Below the pieces are notes generated by a model. The model saw nothing but the letters and a program-made list of their open reading frames with translations. It searched no databases and was not told the DNA's origin. The translations under genes were made by a program, and so were the position numbers. Below are positions 51,913-61,200 of a stretch of DNA of 64,000 nucleotides, in pieces. The stretch is from the NCBI RefSeq assembly GCF_022919075.1, contig NZ_CP095078.1:4092001-4156000 (forward strand), in the 5' to 3' direction. The number at the start of each line of letters is the position of its first letter. The stretch's first letter is position 1. The stretch comes from Nocardioides sp. W7 (GTDB lineage Bacteria; Actinomycetota; Actinomycetes; Propionibacteriales; Nocardioidaceae).

Positions 51913-54900
51913 GTGTCCGACGCGCTCGCCCGGTTCACCGCCCCGACCCGCACCTGGTTCGAGGCGGCGTTCGCCGCACCCACCCCCGCGCAGGCCGGGG
52001 CGTGGGACGCGATCGGCGCCGGCCGGCACGCACTGGTCGTGGCCCCCACCGGCTCGGGCAAGACCCTGAGCGCGTTCCTGTGGAGCCTCGACCGGCTGCT
52101 CTCCGCGCCGCTGCCGGACGACAGGCAGCGGCGCTGCCGGGTCCTCTACGTCTCGCCGCTGAAGGCCCTCGCGGTCGACGTCGAGCGCAACCTGCGCGCG
52201 CCGCTGACCGGCATCCGCCACACCGCGGACCGGCTCGGCGTGCCGGTGTCCGAGGTGCGGGTCGGCGTCCGCTCCGGTGACACCCCGGCGACCGAGCGCC
52301 GCAAGCTGGTCACCGCACCGCCCGACATCATGATCACGACGCCCGAGTCGCTGTTCCTGATGCTGACCTCCCAGGCCCGCGAGTCGCTGCGCGGCGTCGA
52401 GACGGTGATCGTCGACGAGGTGCACGCCGTCGCCGGCACCAAGCGCGGTGCCCACCTCGCGGTCTCGCTCGAGCGCCTCGACGCGCTGCTGGAGCGGCCG
52501 GCCCAGCGGATCGGCCTGTCCGCGACGGTCCGCCCGCTGGAGGAGGTGGCGCGCTACCTCGGTGGCACCGCCCCGGTCGACATCGTCGCGCCGCCCTCGG
52601 CCAAGGAGTGGGACCTGAAGGTCGTGGTCCCGGTCGAGGACATGACCGCCCCCGGTGAGACTAGGTTCGACGAGCCTGGCGAGGACGGCGACGAGCCGGC
52701 CCGCGCGCAGTCGATCTGGCCGCACGTCGAGGAGCGGGTCGTCGACCTGATCGAGCAGCACCGCTCGACCATCGTGTTCGCCAACTCCCGCCGGCTGGCC
52801 GAGCGGCTCACGGCGCGACTCAACGAGATCGCGACCGAGCGCGCCGGGGGCGAGCTGGAGGGCGGCGACGCGGTCCCGGCCGAGGTGATGGCCCAGTCCG
52901 GGCAGTCGCAGGGGGCCGAGACCGTGATCGCCAAGGCCCACCACGGCTCGGTGTCGAAGGAGCAACGGGCGCTGATCGAGGACGACCTCAAGCGCGGCCG
53001 GCTCCCCGCCGTGGTGGCGACCAGCAGCCTCGAGCTCGGCATCGACATGGGCGCCGTCGACCTGGTCATCCAGATCGAGTCGCCGCCCAGCGTGGCCAGC
53101 GCACTGCAGCGGGTCGGCCGGGCCGGCCACCAGGTCGGCGAGGTCTCCCGCGGGGTGCTGTTCCCCAAGCACCGCGGGGACCTGGCCCAGACCGCGGTCG
53201 CCGTCGAGCGGATGCGCAGCGGTGCGATCGAGTCGCTGCGGGTGCCGACCAACCCGCTCGACGTGCTCGCCCAGCAGGTCGTCGCCGCGACCGCGCTCGA
53301 GGCCTGGGACGCCGACGAGCTGTTCGCGCTGATGAGGCGGACGGCGTCGTTCGCGCAGCTGCCCCGCCCGGCGTACGACGCCACCCTCGACCTGCTGAGC
53401 GGCCGCTACCCCTCGGATGAGTTCGCCGAGCTGCGCCCGCGCATCGTCTGGGACCGGGTGACCGGTGCGCTGACCGGCCGACCGGGTGCGCAACGGCTTG
53501 CGGTCACCAGCGGCGGCACGATCCCCGACCGCGGCCTGTTCGGGGTCTTCCTGGTCGGCGACGGCAGCGGCCGCCGGGTCGGCGAGCTCGACGAGGAGAT
53601 GGTCTACGAGTCGCGCGTCGGCGACATCTTCGCGCTCGGCGCGACCAGCTGGCGGATCGAGGACATCACCCACGACCGGGTGATGGTCACCCCGGCCCCG
53701 GGCATCCCCGGCCGGCTGCCGTTCTGGAAGGGCGACACCCTCGGCCGCCCCGCCGAGCTGGGCGCGGCCATCGGCGCGTTCACCCGCGAGCTGGCGGCGC
53801 TGCCGAAGGCCGACGCCGAGGCCCGCGCCCGCCAGGGCGGTCTCGACGAGTGGGCCGCCGGCAACCTCGTGACCTACCTCCACGAGCAGCTCGAGGCCAC
53901 CAACGTGCTGCCGAGCGACACGACCCTGCTGGTGGAGCGCTTCCGCGACGAGCTGGGCGACTGGCGCCTGGTCGTGCACTCGCCGTACGGCACTCCGGTC
54001 CACGCGCCGTGGGCGCTCGCGATCAACGCCCGGCTGCGCGAGCGCGACGGCGTCGACGGCCAGGCGGTCGCCTCCGACGACGGCATCGTGATCCGGATCC
54101 CCGACACCGACGCCGAGGCGCCCGGCGGCGAGCTGCTGGTCTTCGAGCCCGACGAGATCGAGGACCTGGTCACCTCCGAGGTCGGCGGCTCCGCGCTGTT
54201 CGCCGCCCGGTTCCGCGAGTGCGCGGCCCGGGCCCTGCTGCTCCCCCGGCGCGACCCGGGTCGGCGCTCACCGCTGTGGCAACAGCGGCAGCGCTCGGCG
54301 GCGCTGCTCGAGGTCGCCTCGCGCTACCCGTCCTTCCCGATCGTCCTGGAGGCGGTGCGCGAGTGCCTCCAGGACGTCTACGACCTGCCGGCCCTGGTGG
54401 CGCTGATGCGGCGCGTCGACCGACGCGAGGTGCAGGTCGCCGAGGTGGCGACGCACGCGCCGTCGCCGTTCGCGCGGAGCCTGCTGTTCGGCTACGTCGC
54501 GCAGTTCATGTACGAGGGCGACTCCCCCATCGCCGAGCGCCGGGCCGCGGCCCTCTCCCTCGACCAGGGGCTGCTCGCGGAGCTGCTCGGCCGGGCCGAG
54601 CTGCGCGAGCTGCTCGACCCCGAGGTGCTGGCCGAGGTCGAGGCCGAGCTGCAGCGCCTGGCTCCCGACCGACGGGCGCGCAGCGCCGAGGGGCTGGTCG
54701 ACACGCTGCGGCTGCTCGGCCCGCTGACCACCGAGGAGGCGGCGCTGCGCTGCGTCGAGGGCGCGCCGGCGGGGGCCTGGCTCGGCGAGCTGGCCGCGAC
54801 CCGGCGCGTCGTCGAGGTGCGGATGGCGGGCGAGGAGCGCTGGGCGGTCGTCGAGGACGTCGGCCGGCTCCGCGACGGGCTGGGTGTCCCGGTCCCTCCG

Positions 54901-56493
54901 GGCACCCCCGACGCGTTCACCGACCCGGTCGAGGACCCGCTCGGCGACCTGGTGGCCCGCTTCGCCCGCACCCACGGCCCGTTCACCACCGACCAGGTCG
55001 CCGCGCGGCTCGGGCTCGGCGGCGCCGTCGTACGCCACACGCTGCAGCGGCTCGGCGCCCAGGGCCGCGTCCTCGACGGCGAGTTCCGGCCGTCCGGGAC
55101 GGGCTCGGAGTGGTGCGACGCCGAGGTGCTCCGCAAGCTCCGCCGGCGCTCCCTGGCCCGGCTGCGCCAGGAGGTCGAGCCGGTCGAGCCCGAGGCGCTG
55201 GGCCGGTTCCTCGTGGCCTGGCAGCACGTCGACACCGGTGGCCGGGGCGGCCCGCGGGGCGTCGACGGCGTCCTCACGGTCATCGACCAGCTCGCCGGCT
55301 GCCCGTTGCCGGCCAGCGCGCTGGAGCCGCTGGTGCTGGGCGCCCGGGTGCGCGACTACGAGCCGGCGTACCTCGACGAGCTGACCGCCTCCGGTGAGGT
55401 GATCTGGGCCGGCCACGCGGCGCTGCCCGGCTCGGACGGCTGGGTCAGCCTGCACCTCGCCGACCAGGCGCCGCTCACCCTCCCCGAGGCCACCCCCTTC
55501 GAGCAGAGCGAGCTCGCCCAGGCCGTCCTCGACGCCCTCGCGCCGGGCGGCGCGTGGTTCTTCCGCCAGCTCGCGACCAGCGTCGGGAGCACCGACGACC
55601 AGGCCCTCTCGGCCGCCCTGTGGTCGCTGGTGTGGGCGGGTCGGGTCAGCAACGACACCCTGACCCCGTTGCGTGCGCTGACCCGCTCCGGCACGGCCAG
55701 CCACCGCACCAAGCGGCCGCCGGCGCGACCGCGGATGTCGTCGACCACCGGCCGCGGCCGGATGCCCGCCCGCACCGGACCGCCCGAGACCGCCGGCCGG
55801 TGGGCGCTGCTGCCCGAGATCGACACCGACCCGACCCGGCGCGCCCACGCGACCGCCGAGCACCTGCTCGACCGGCACGGCGTGGTGATCCGGGGCGCGG
55901 TGCTGAGCGAGCGGGTGCCGGGTGGGTTCGCCGCCACCTACAAAGTGCTCTCCGCGTTCGAGGACTCCGGTCGCTGCCGACGCGGCTACTTCGTCAACGG
56001 CCTGGGGGCGGCCCAGTTCGGCACCGCAGGCGCGATCGATCGGCTGCGGACCTTCAGCGAGGCCTCGGCGACCTCGGCCACCGGCGGGGGCGACGCCAAG
56101 CCGACCGCCGTCGCGCTGGCCGCCACCGACCCGGCCAACCCCTTCGGCGCCGCCCTCCCCTGGCCGGCCTCGACGGGCGCGACCACCGAGAGTGCCGGGC
56201 ACCGCCCGGGCCGCAAGGCCGGTGCTCTGGTCGTGCTGGTCGACGGTCGGCTGATCCTGTACGTCGAGCGCGGCGGCCGGACCCTGCTCACCTGGTCCGA
56301 CGACGTCGACCTGCTCACGCCCGCGGCCTCGGCCCTCGCCGAGTCCGCGCGCCGTGGCGCCCTCGGCCGGCTCACCGTCGAGCGTGCCGACGGCACCCAG
56401 CTGCTCGGCTCCGGCGGCACCCCGCTGCGGGAGGCGCTGGAGGCCGCCGGGTTCGTCGTGACCCCCAAGGGTCTCCGGCTGGGGCGGTCCTGA
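51913..56493 (+). CDS. lhr: Lhr-type ATP-dependent DNA helicase
   Basis: 1526 aa superfamily 2 helicase. Walker A VVAPTGSGKTLSAFLWSL, DEVH box in VIVDEVHAVAGTKRG, motif III-like GLSATVRPLEEVARYLGGT and motif VI RVGRAGHQVGEVSRGVLF lie in the first ~480 residues. The winged-helix and long C-terminal Lhr-CTD fill the rest, as in mycobacterial Lhr. A 3'-5' DNA/RNA-DNA translocase involved in mutagen repair. GTG start, 1 bp before the stop-start junction with nei, so it is coupled to base-excision repair. Confidence 0.95.
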   Translation: MSDALARFTAPTRTWFEAAFAAPTPAQAGAWDAIGAGRHALVVAPTGSGKTLSAFLWSLDRLLSAPLPDDRQRRCRVLYVSPLKALAVDVERNLRAPLTGIRHTADRLGVPVSEVRVGVRSGDTPATERRKLVTAPPDIMITTPESLFLMLTSQARESLRGVETVIVDEVHAVAGTKRGAHLAVSLERLDALLERPAQRIGLSATVRPLEEVARYLGGTAPVDIVAPPSAKEWDLKVVVPVEDMTAPGETRFDEPGEDGDEPARAQSIWPHVEERVVDLIEQHRSTIVFANSRRLAERLTARLNEIATERAGGELEGGDAVPAEVMAQSGQSQGAETVIAKAHHGSVSKEQRALIEDDLKRGRLPAVVATSSLELGIDMGAVDLVIQIESPPSVASALQRVGRAGHQVGEVSRGVLFPKHRGDLAQTAVAVERMRSGAIESLRVPTNPLDVLAQQVVAATALEAWDADELFALMRRTASFAQLPRPAYDATLDLLSGRYPSDEFAELRPRIVWDRVTGALTGRPGAQRLAVTSGGTIPDRGLFGVFLVGDGSGRRVGELDEEMVYESRVGDIFALGATSWRIEDITHDRVMVTPAPGIPGRLPFWKGDTLGRPAELGAAIGAFTRELAALPKADAEARARQGGLDEWAAGNLVTYLHEQLEATNVLPSDTTLLVERFRDELGDWRLVVHSPYGTPVHAPWALAINARLRERDGVDGQAVASDDGIVIRIPDTDAEAPGGELLVFEPDEIEDLVTSEVGGSALFAARFRECAARALLLPRRDPGRRSPLWQQRQRSAALLEVASRYPSFPIVLEAVRECLQDVYDLPALVALMRRVDRREVQVAEVATHAPSPFARSLLFGYVAQFMYEGDSPIAERRAAALSLDQGLLAELLGRAELRELLDPEVLAEVEAELQRLAPDRRARSAEGLVDTLRLLGPLTTEEAALRCVEGAPAGAWLGELAATRRVVEVRMAGEERWAVVEDVGRLRDGLGVPVPPGTPDAFTDPVEDPLGDLVARFARTHGPFTTDQVAARLGLGGAVVRHTLQRLGAQGRVLDGEFRPSGTGSEWCDAEVLRKLRRRSLARLRQEVEPVEPEALGRFLVAWQHVDTGGRGGPRGVDGVLTVIDQLAGCPLPASALEPLVLGARVRDYEPAYLDELTASGEVIWAGHAALPGSDGWVSLHLADQAPLTLPEATPFEQSELAQAVLDALAPGGAWFFRQLATSVGSTDDQALSAALWSLVWAGRVSNDTLTPLRALTRSGTASHRTKRPPARPRMSSTTGRGRMPARTGPPETAGRWALLPEIDTDPTRRAHATAEHLLDRHGVVIRGAVLSERVPGGFAATYKVLSAFEDSGRCRRGYFVNGLGAAQFGTAGAIDRLRTFSEASATSATGGGDAKPTAVALAATDPANPFGAALPWPASTGATTESAGHRPGRKAGALVVLVDGRLILYVERGGRTLLTWSDDVDLLTPAASALAESARRGALGRLTVERADGTQLLGSGGTPLREALEAAGFVVTPKGLRLGRS

Positions 56494-56494
56494 G

Positions 56495-57298
56495 GTGCCG
56501 GAGGGCGACACCGTCTACCGCGCGGCCCGGCTGCTCGACCGCAGCCTGTCCGGCCACCTGCTCACCGGCACCGACTTCCGGGTGCCCCAGCACGCCACCG
56601 CCGACCTCACCGGGGCGGCGGTCGTCGAGACCGTCAGCCGGGGCAAGCACCTGCTGACCCGGATCGCCGGACCCGGCAGCGAGCGCTGGACGCTGCACAC
56701 CCACCTGAAGATGGAGGGCAGCTGGCGCGTCTACGAGCCCGGGCGCCCGTGGCGAAGGCCGGCCCACCAGGCCCGGGTGGTGCTGCGCACCGAGACCGCG
56801 GTCGCCGTCGGGTTCTCCCTCGGCATCGTCGAGCTGCTCCCGGCCGACGGCGAGGACGACGTCGTCGGACACCTCGGGCCGGACCTGCTCGGCCCCGACT
56901 GGGACGAGGACGAGGCGCTGCGCCGACTGACCGAGGCTCCGTCCCGGCCGATCGTCGAGGCGCTGCTCGACCAGACCCGGCTCGCCGGGATCGGCAACAT
57001 GTACGCCGCCGAGCTCTGCTTCGTCGGCGGCGTGCACCCCGCCACCCCCGTCGGCGACGTGTCCGGCCTGACCCGGCTGGTCCGGCGCGCGCGTCAGATG
57101 CTCGACCTCAACAAGGAGCGGGCGGTGCAGTCCACGACCGGCGACCTGCGCGAGCGCGAGCGGATGTGGGTCTACCGCCGGGACCGGTCGCCGTGCCGGC
57201 GCTGCGGGACGCCGATCGCGGTCGAGATGCGCGGACCGGCGGGCCGGGAGCGGGCGTCGTACTGGTGCCCGTCGTGCCAGCCGGCGCCGGTGGATTGA
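56495..57298 (+). CDS. nei: Fpg/Nei-family DNA glycosylase (endonuclease VIII-like)
   Basis: 267 aa from GTG. After Met removal the N-terminus is PEGDTVYRAA, with Pro as Schiff-base nucleophile and Glu as catalytic acid. The H2TH motif is around RLAGIGNMYAAELCFVGGVH. A zinc finger CRRCG...CPSC closes the C-terminus. It excises oxidised bases with AP-lyase activity. It forms a bicistronic unit with lhr. Confidence 0.93.
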   Translation: MPEGDTVYRAARLLDRSLSGHLLTGTDFRVPQHATADLTGAAVVETVSRGKHLLTRIAGPGSERWTLHTHLKMEGSWRVYEPGRPWRRPAHQARVVLRTETAVAVGFSLGIVELLPADGEDDVVGHLGPDLLGPDWDEDEALRRLTEAPSRPIVEALLDQTRLAGIGNMYAAELCFVGGVHPATPVGDVSGLTRLVRRARQMLDLNKERAVQSTTGDLRERERMWVYRRDRSPCRRCGTPIAVEMRGPAGRERASYWCPSCQPAPVD

Positions 57299-57325
57299 GG
57301 ATCAGGCGGGCTGAGGATCAGGCGG
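57296..57325. repeat. 14-bp tandem direct repeat spanning both stop codons
   Basis: TGAGGATCAGGCGG occurs at 57296-57309 and 57312-57325. The first copy carries the nei stop codon and the second carries the clgR stop codon (on the other strand), so a small duplication joined the two convergent 3' ends. Confidence 0.7.
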
Positions 57326-57626
57326 CGGAGGCGACGACCGCGCCGGCAGCCACCCGAGCGCCGACGGTGATCGGCGTGGCGGTCAGGGCGGCCTCTTCGA
57401 CCGCCACCGCGTCGGAGACCTCGCGGAGCACCTCGGACAGCGTGACCTCGAGGGCCGTGCACAGGGAGGCGAGCAGCTCGGAGGAGGCCTCCTTCTGCCC
57501 GCGCTCGATCTCGGAGATGTAGCCCAGGCTCACCCGAGCCTCGGCCGAGACCTCGCGCAGCGTCATCCCACGCTCCATGCGCTGGGCGCGCAGCACGTCG
57601 CCCAACTGTCGTCGGAACAGCACCAT
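57318..57626 (-). CDS. clgR: XRE-family transcriptional activator ClgR
   Basis: 102 aa. The helix-turn-helix is MTLREVSAEARVSLGYISEI (about residues 21-40) with ERGQKEASSELLASLCTAL following it. This is the actinobacterial ClgR, activator of clpP and other protein-quality genes. The C-terminus ends AVVASAA; a terminal Ala-Ala is the signal that makes ClgR a substrate of ClpP1P2 in Streptomyces, giving feedback control. It lies next to cinA, its usual position. Confidence 0.9.
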   Translation of the reverse strand: MVLFRRQLGDVLRAQRMERGMTLREVSAEARVSLGYISEIERGQKEASSELLASLCTALEVTLSEVLREVSDAVAVEEAALTATPITVGARVAAGAVVASAA

Positions 57627-57660
57627 GCGGGGTCTCCTTCCTGGCCTGTGTGGCCCAACG

Positions 57661-58164
57661 CTACCCGAGACCTACTTCTTCCCTCTGGAGGATGCCAGCC
57701 AGCGCCGACAGTGCCTCGTCGCAGGTGCGATCCGTGATCGTCGCGCGATCCCCCGACAGCTCGAGTGCCACCGCCTCCAGCAGCCCCGGACCGGCGAGGC
57801 CGACGTAGACCGTCCCAGGAGGCTTGCCCTCCTGCTCGCTCGGTCCCGCGACGCCCGTCGTGGCGACGCCGAAGGTCGCGCCGGTGCTGGCCCGTACACC
57901 CGAGGCCATCGCTCGAGCACACTCCGCCGAGACCACCCCGTGCTCCTCGACCACCTCGTCGGGCACGTCGAGCATCGTCTGCTTCAAGGCCGTCGCGTAG
58001 GCCACGACCCCGCCGAGATAGGTCTCCGACGCCCCCGGCGTCTCGGTGAACCGCACCGCCAGCTTCCCACCGGTGAGGGACTCCGCGGTCGCGACGGTGA
58101 ACCCGCCGGCCCGCAGCAGGAGGTGGGTGCGGGTGGCCTGCTCCTGACGATCGCGTGCGCGCAT
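57661..58164 (-). CDS. cinA: CinA C-terminal domain protein, nicotinamide-nucleotide amidase
   Basis: 167 aa containing only the amidase (PncC) domain: TVATAESLTGGKLAVRFTET with the catalytic Ser, GGVVAYATALKQTMLDVPDE, GATFGVATTGVAGPSEQEGK and PPGTVYVGLAG. It deamidates NMN to nicotinate mononucleotide in pyridine-nucleotide recycling. TACCCT (58171-58176) ends 6 nt before the ATG, so it is probably leaderless. Together with clgR it forms the usual cinA-clgR pair. Confidence 0.92.
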   Translation of the reverse strand: MRARDRQEQATRTHLLLRAGGFTVATAESLTGGKLAVRFTETPGASETYLGGVVAYATALKQTMLDVPDEVVEEHGVVSAECARAMASGVRASTGATFGVATTGVAGPSEQEGKPPGTVYVGLAGPGLLEAVALELSGDRATITDRTCDEALSALAGILQREEVGLG

Positions 58165-58170
58165 GGCCGC

Positions 58171-58176
58171 AGGGTA
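58171..58176 (-). promoter_or_regulatory. -10 element TACCCT of leaderless cinA promoter
   Basis: On the minus strand TACCCT ends 6 nt before the cinA ATG; no Shine-Dalgarno sequence is present. Confidence 0.5.
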
Positions 58177-58265
58177 TCCGGGCCGGGCGCGAGACAATCG
58201 CCCCCCGAGAGCGGCCGGTGGGAGCCGGTCCCGAGGACCGACTCCCACCGCGCGTCGTGCGGGTG

Positions 58266-61200
58266 CTAGCGCTTCCGGCGCACCGTGAAGGCCAGCTTTT
58301 CGCTGCTCCGCTCCAGCAGCGCACTGCCGAGGTACTGGACCGTGACCTTCTTCCGGCCGGTGCTGGAGAACGCCTTCAGCTTCAGCGTCGCCCGGCCGTT
58401 GCGGACCGTGATCGTCCTCGACCTCTGGCCCGTGACGGTGATCCGCACACTCCCGGTGGCCTTGACGCCGTCGGCTCCGGCGACCCGGACGGTGAGCGTC
58501 GCCCTGGTGCGCCTGACGACGACCTTCTTGGGCTTGACCGAGCCGCGGATGACCGAACGTGCCTTGGCCACCGTCGCCCCGAACGTCTTCGACGCCGGCG
58601 CGAAGGTGCCGTCACCGGAGTACGACGCCGTCAGCGTCACCCGACCCGGGGCGAGCGACCTGGCCGGCAGGATCACCGTGGCGACCCCACCGACGACCGG
58701 CGCGGAGCCGAGCACCCCGGCGCCCAGCTTCACCTGGACGGTGCCGGTGGCAGCGGCGTCGACCGTCACCTTCACCGACGCCGTCCTGCCGTAGGCGAGG
58801 CTCACGTCGCCGACCGAGACCGGAGTGGTCCGAGGCCCGGACCGGATCGCCAGTGGGACCGGGACCTTGGTGCCCGTCGACGCCCCCTCCAGGGTCAGCA
58901 CCGCACCGTTCGACACCGAGGCCGGGAGCACCACGTCGACCGAGGCCGTGCCCTGCTCGTCGGTCTGGGCGGTGCCGATGGTCGTGGTGACCGGGAAGGT
59001 GCCCAGCACCTGCGCCCCGAGCTTCACCTGCAGCTCGGTGTCCACGATGTCGGCGCCCGTCGACATCGACCAGGAGGAGACGTCGAGGACGACGCGGTCC
59101 CCGGCGCCGTAGGTCGCGGGCGCCCCGGCCGGGAACCGCACCCCGACCGCACGCTGGCTGTAGTCGACCGGCAGCGGGTCGGTCTCCGCGAACTCCTCGA
59201 GGTAGTCGATCATCGCCTCGAGGTCGACCTTGCCCGTGTCGGCCTTCCCCGTGCCGTTGTTCAGCTCGAAGAAGTTGTCGCCGCCCGAGGCCAGGAAGGA
59301 GTTCACCGTCACCGAGTAGCTCGCGGTCGGGCTGATCGGCGCCCCGTCGAGCCAGATGCCCGTCACCTCGCCCAGCTGCTGACCGGGCTTCGCCGGGTCG
59401 TCGTACTGGTAGTAGGTGTAGGTCAGGCCCTCGGACACGCCGAGCCGCAGGAAGGCGCGGGACGGCACGTTGCCCGCCGAGTCGCGCTGCCACTGCTGCT
59501 CGAGGACCTTCTCGATCTGCTCGCCGGTCAGGTCCATGTTCACCAGGGTGTTGGCGAAGGGCTGGACGACTGCGGCGTCCTTGTAGGTGAGGTTGCGCTC
59601 GGCGCCGGAGACGGTCCCGATCATGTCCGCCCGCAGGCCGCCGGGATTCATGAACGCGATCTGCGCCGCCCCGGCCTCGGGGGTCTCCGTCGCCCACCGC
59701 TGGACCTCCGCGACCAGGTTGCCCAGCGTCGACTCGCCACCACGGTTCTCCGTCGTGGTGTCGCCCAGCTTGGCCCGGTTGAACGGGGCCTCGATCTCGC
59801 CGACCTTCACGGCACCGCGGATGTCCGCCTCGGCCTTCGCGGCGGCGACCGTGTCCGCGACCTCGGCGTCCGGCTCGAAGCCGGCGCCGGCGACGCCGAC
59901 GATGTCCTGCGCCACCGCGACCAGGTCGTCGGTGTCGTTGTCGTAGGTGAACAGCAACTGGTTGAGGTTGGTGCCGTACTGGCCGGCCGAGACGACCGGT
60001 CGCGTCTTGACCGCACGGTCCGCCCAACCGGGCACGGGTACGGCGAAGCTGTACGCCAGGTGCGTGTGACCGGAGACAATCGCGTCGACGTCGTCGTCGA
60101 CGTTGTTCACGATGTGCCCGAAGGCCGTCGTCTCGTCCGTGGCGGACGTGTACGTCGCCTGCGAGGCACCCTCGTGGACGAGCAGGACCACCAGGTCGGC
60201 GGGATCGGGACCGGACTTCAGCTCGGCCGTCGCCGCGTTGGTCGCGTCGACGATGTCGGTGACGGTGACGCCCGCGATGCCCGCCGGGGCCACCAGCGAC
60301 GGCAGGTCCTCGGTCACCGCACCGACGAAGCCGACCTTGATCTCGCCGGCGTCGGTGTCGAAGGTCTCCGTCCAGGAGTCGGCCAGTTCCGGCTCGCCCG
60401 CGGGAGCCTCGACGTTGGCCGCGATGTACTCCCAGTCCGCACGGTCGTGGACCCGCCCGAGGAAGTCGTCGTAGCCCTTGTCGAACTCGTGGTTGCCCGC
60501 TGCGGAGACGTCGAGTCCGGCTTCGTTGAGCGCCTCGATCGTGGGCTCGTCGTCCTGGATGAACGACTCGAACGTCGAGGCACCGATCAGGTCACCGGCC
60601 GCTGCGAATACGGTGTCGGGGTTCTCGGCCTCGAGCTCCTTGACCGCGCCGGCCAGCACTGCCGCACCGGCGCCGTTCGCACCGTCCGGCAACAGCCGGC
60701 CATGGAAGTCGTTGGTCGCCAGCAGCTGGATGGTGGAGTAGTCGGTCCCGTAGTCCTCCAGGTCGAGACCCACGATGGCCGGGTTGTGGTCGGAGGCCGC
60801 GAACGGGCTGTCGCCCTGGAAGAAGTTCGTGGCGTTGTAGTTGAAACGGCTGTACTGGAACGCGATCGACTCGGCCGCGTTGATGTCCCAGATGTCGGCA
60901 CCCACGACGAGGTCCATGGCGGCCTCGTTGCCGAGCACGTGGTCGACCGACCCGGACAGGCCGCTGAAGGAGTAGGTCTCCTCACCGCCCTGGCTGGACT
61001 CGATAGCCTCGTAGCCCGCGGTGTAGAGGACGTGCATGGGGTCCTCGTGGGTGTAGGAGTTGAAGTCACCCGCGAGGAACACCGCCTCGATGCCGCGCGC
61101 GGAGGCGAACTGCTCGGCGAACGCCGCCAGCTTCTGCGCCTGGCGCGTGCGGTCGCCGTTGAAAGCGCCGGTGTCGGCGTTGTTGGCGTTGTCGCCGGTC

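Noticed and set aside
50794..54003. Extended N-terminus for the LLM oxidoreductase reaching into lhr
   Set aside because: The family start MQIPLSVLDLAP is at 51786; the extension is antisense to lhr.
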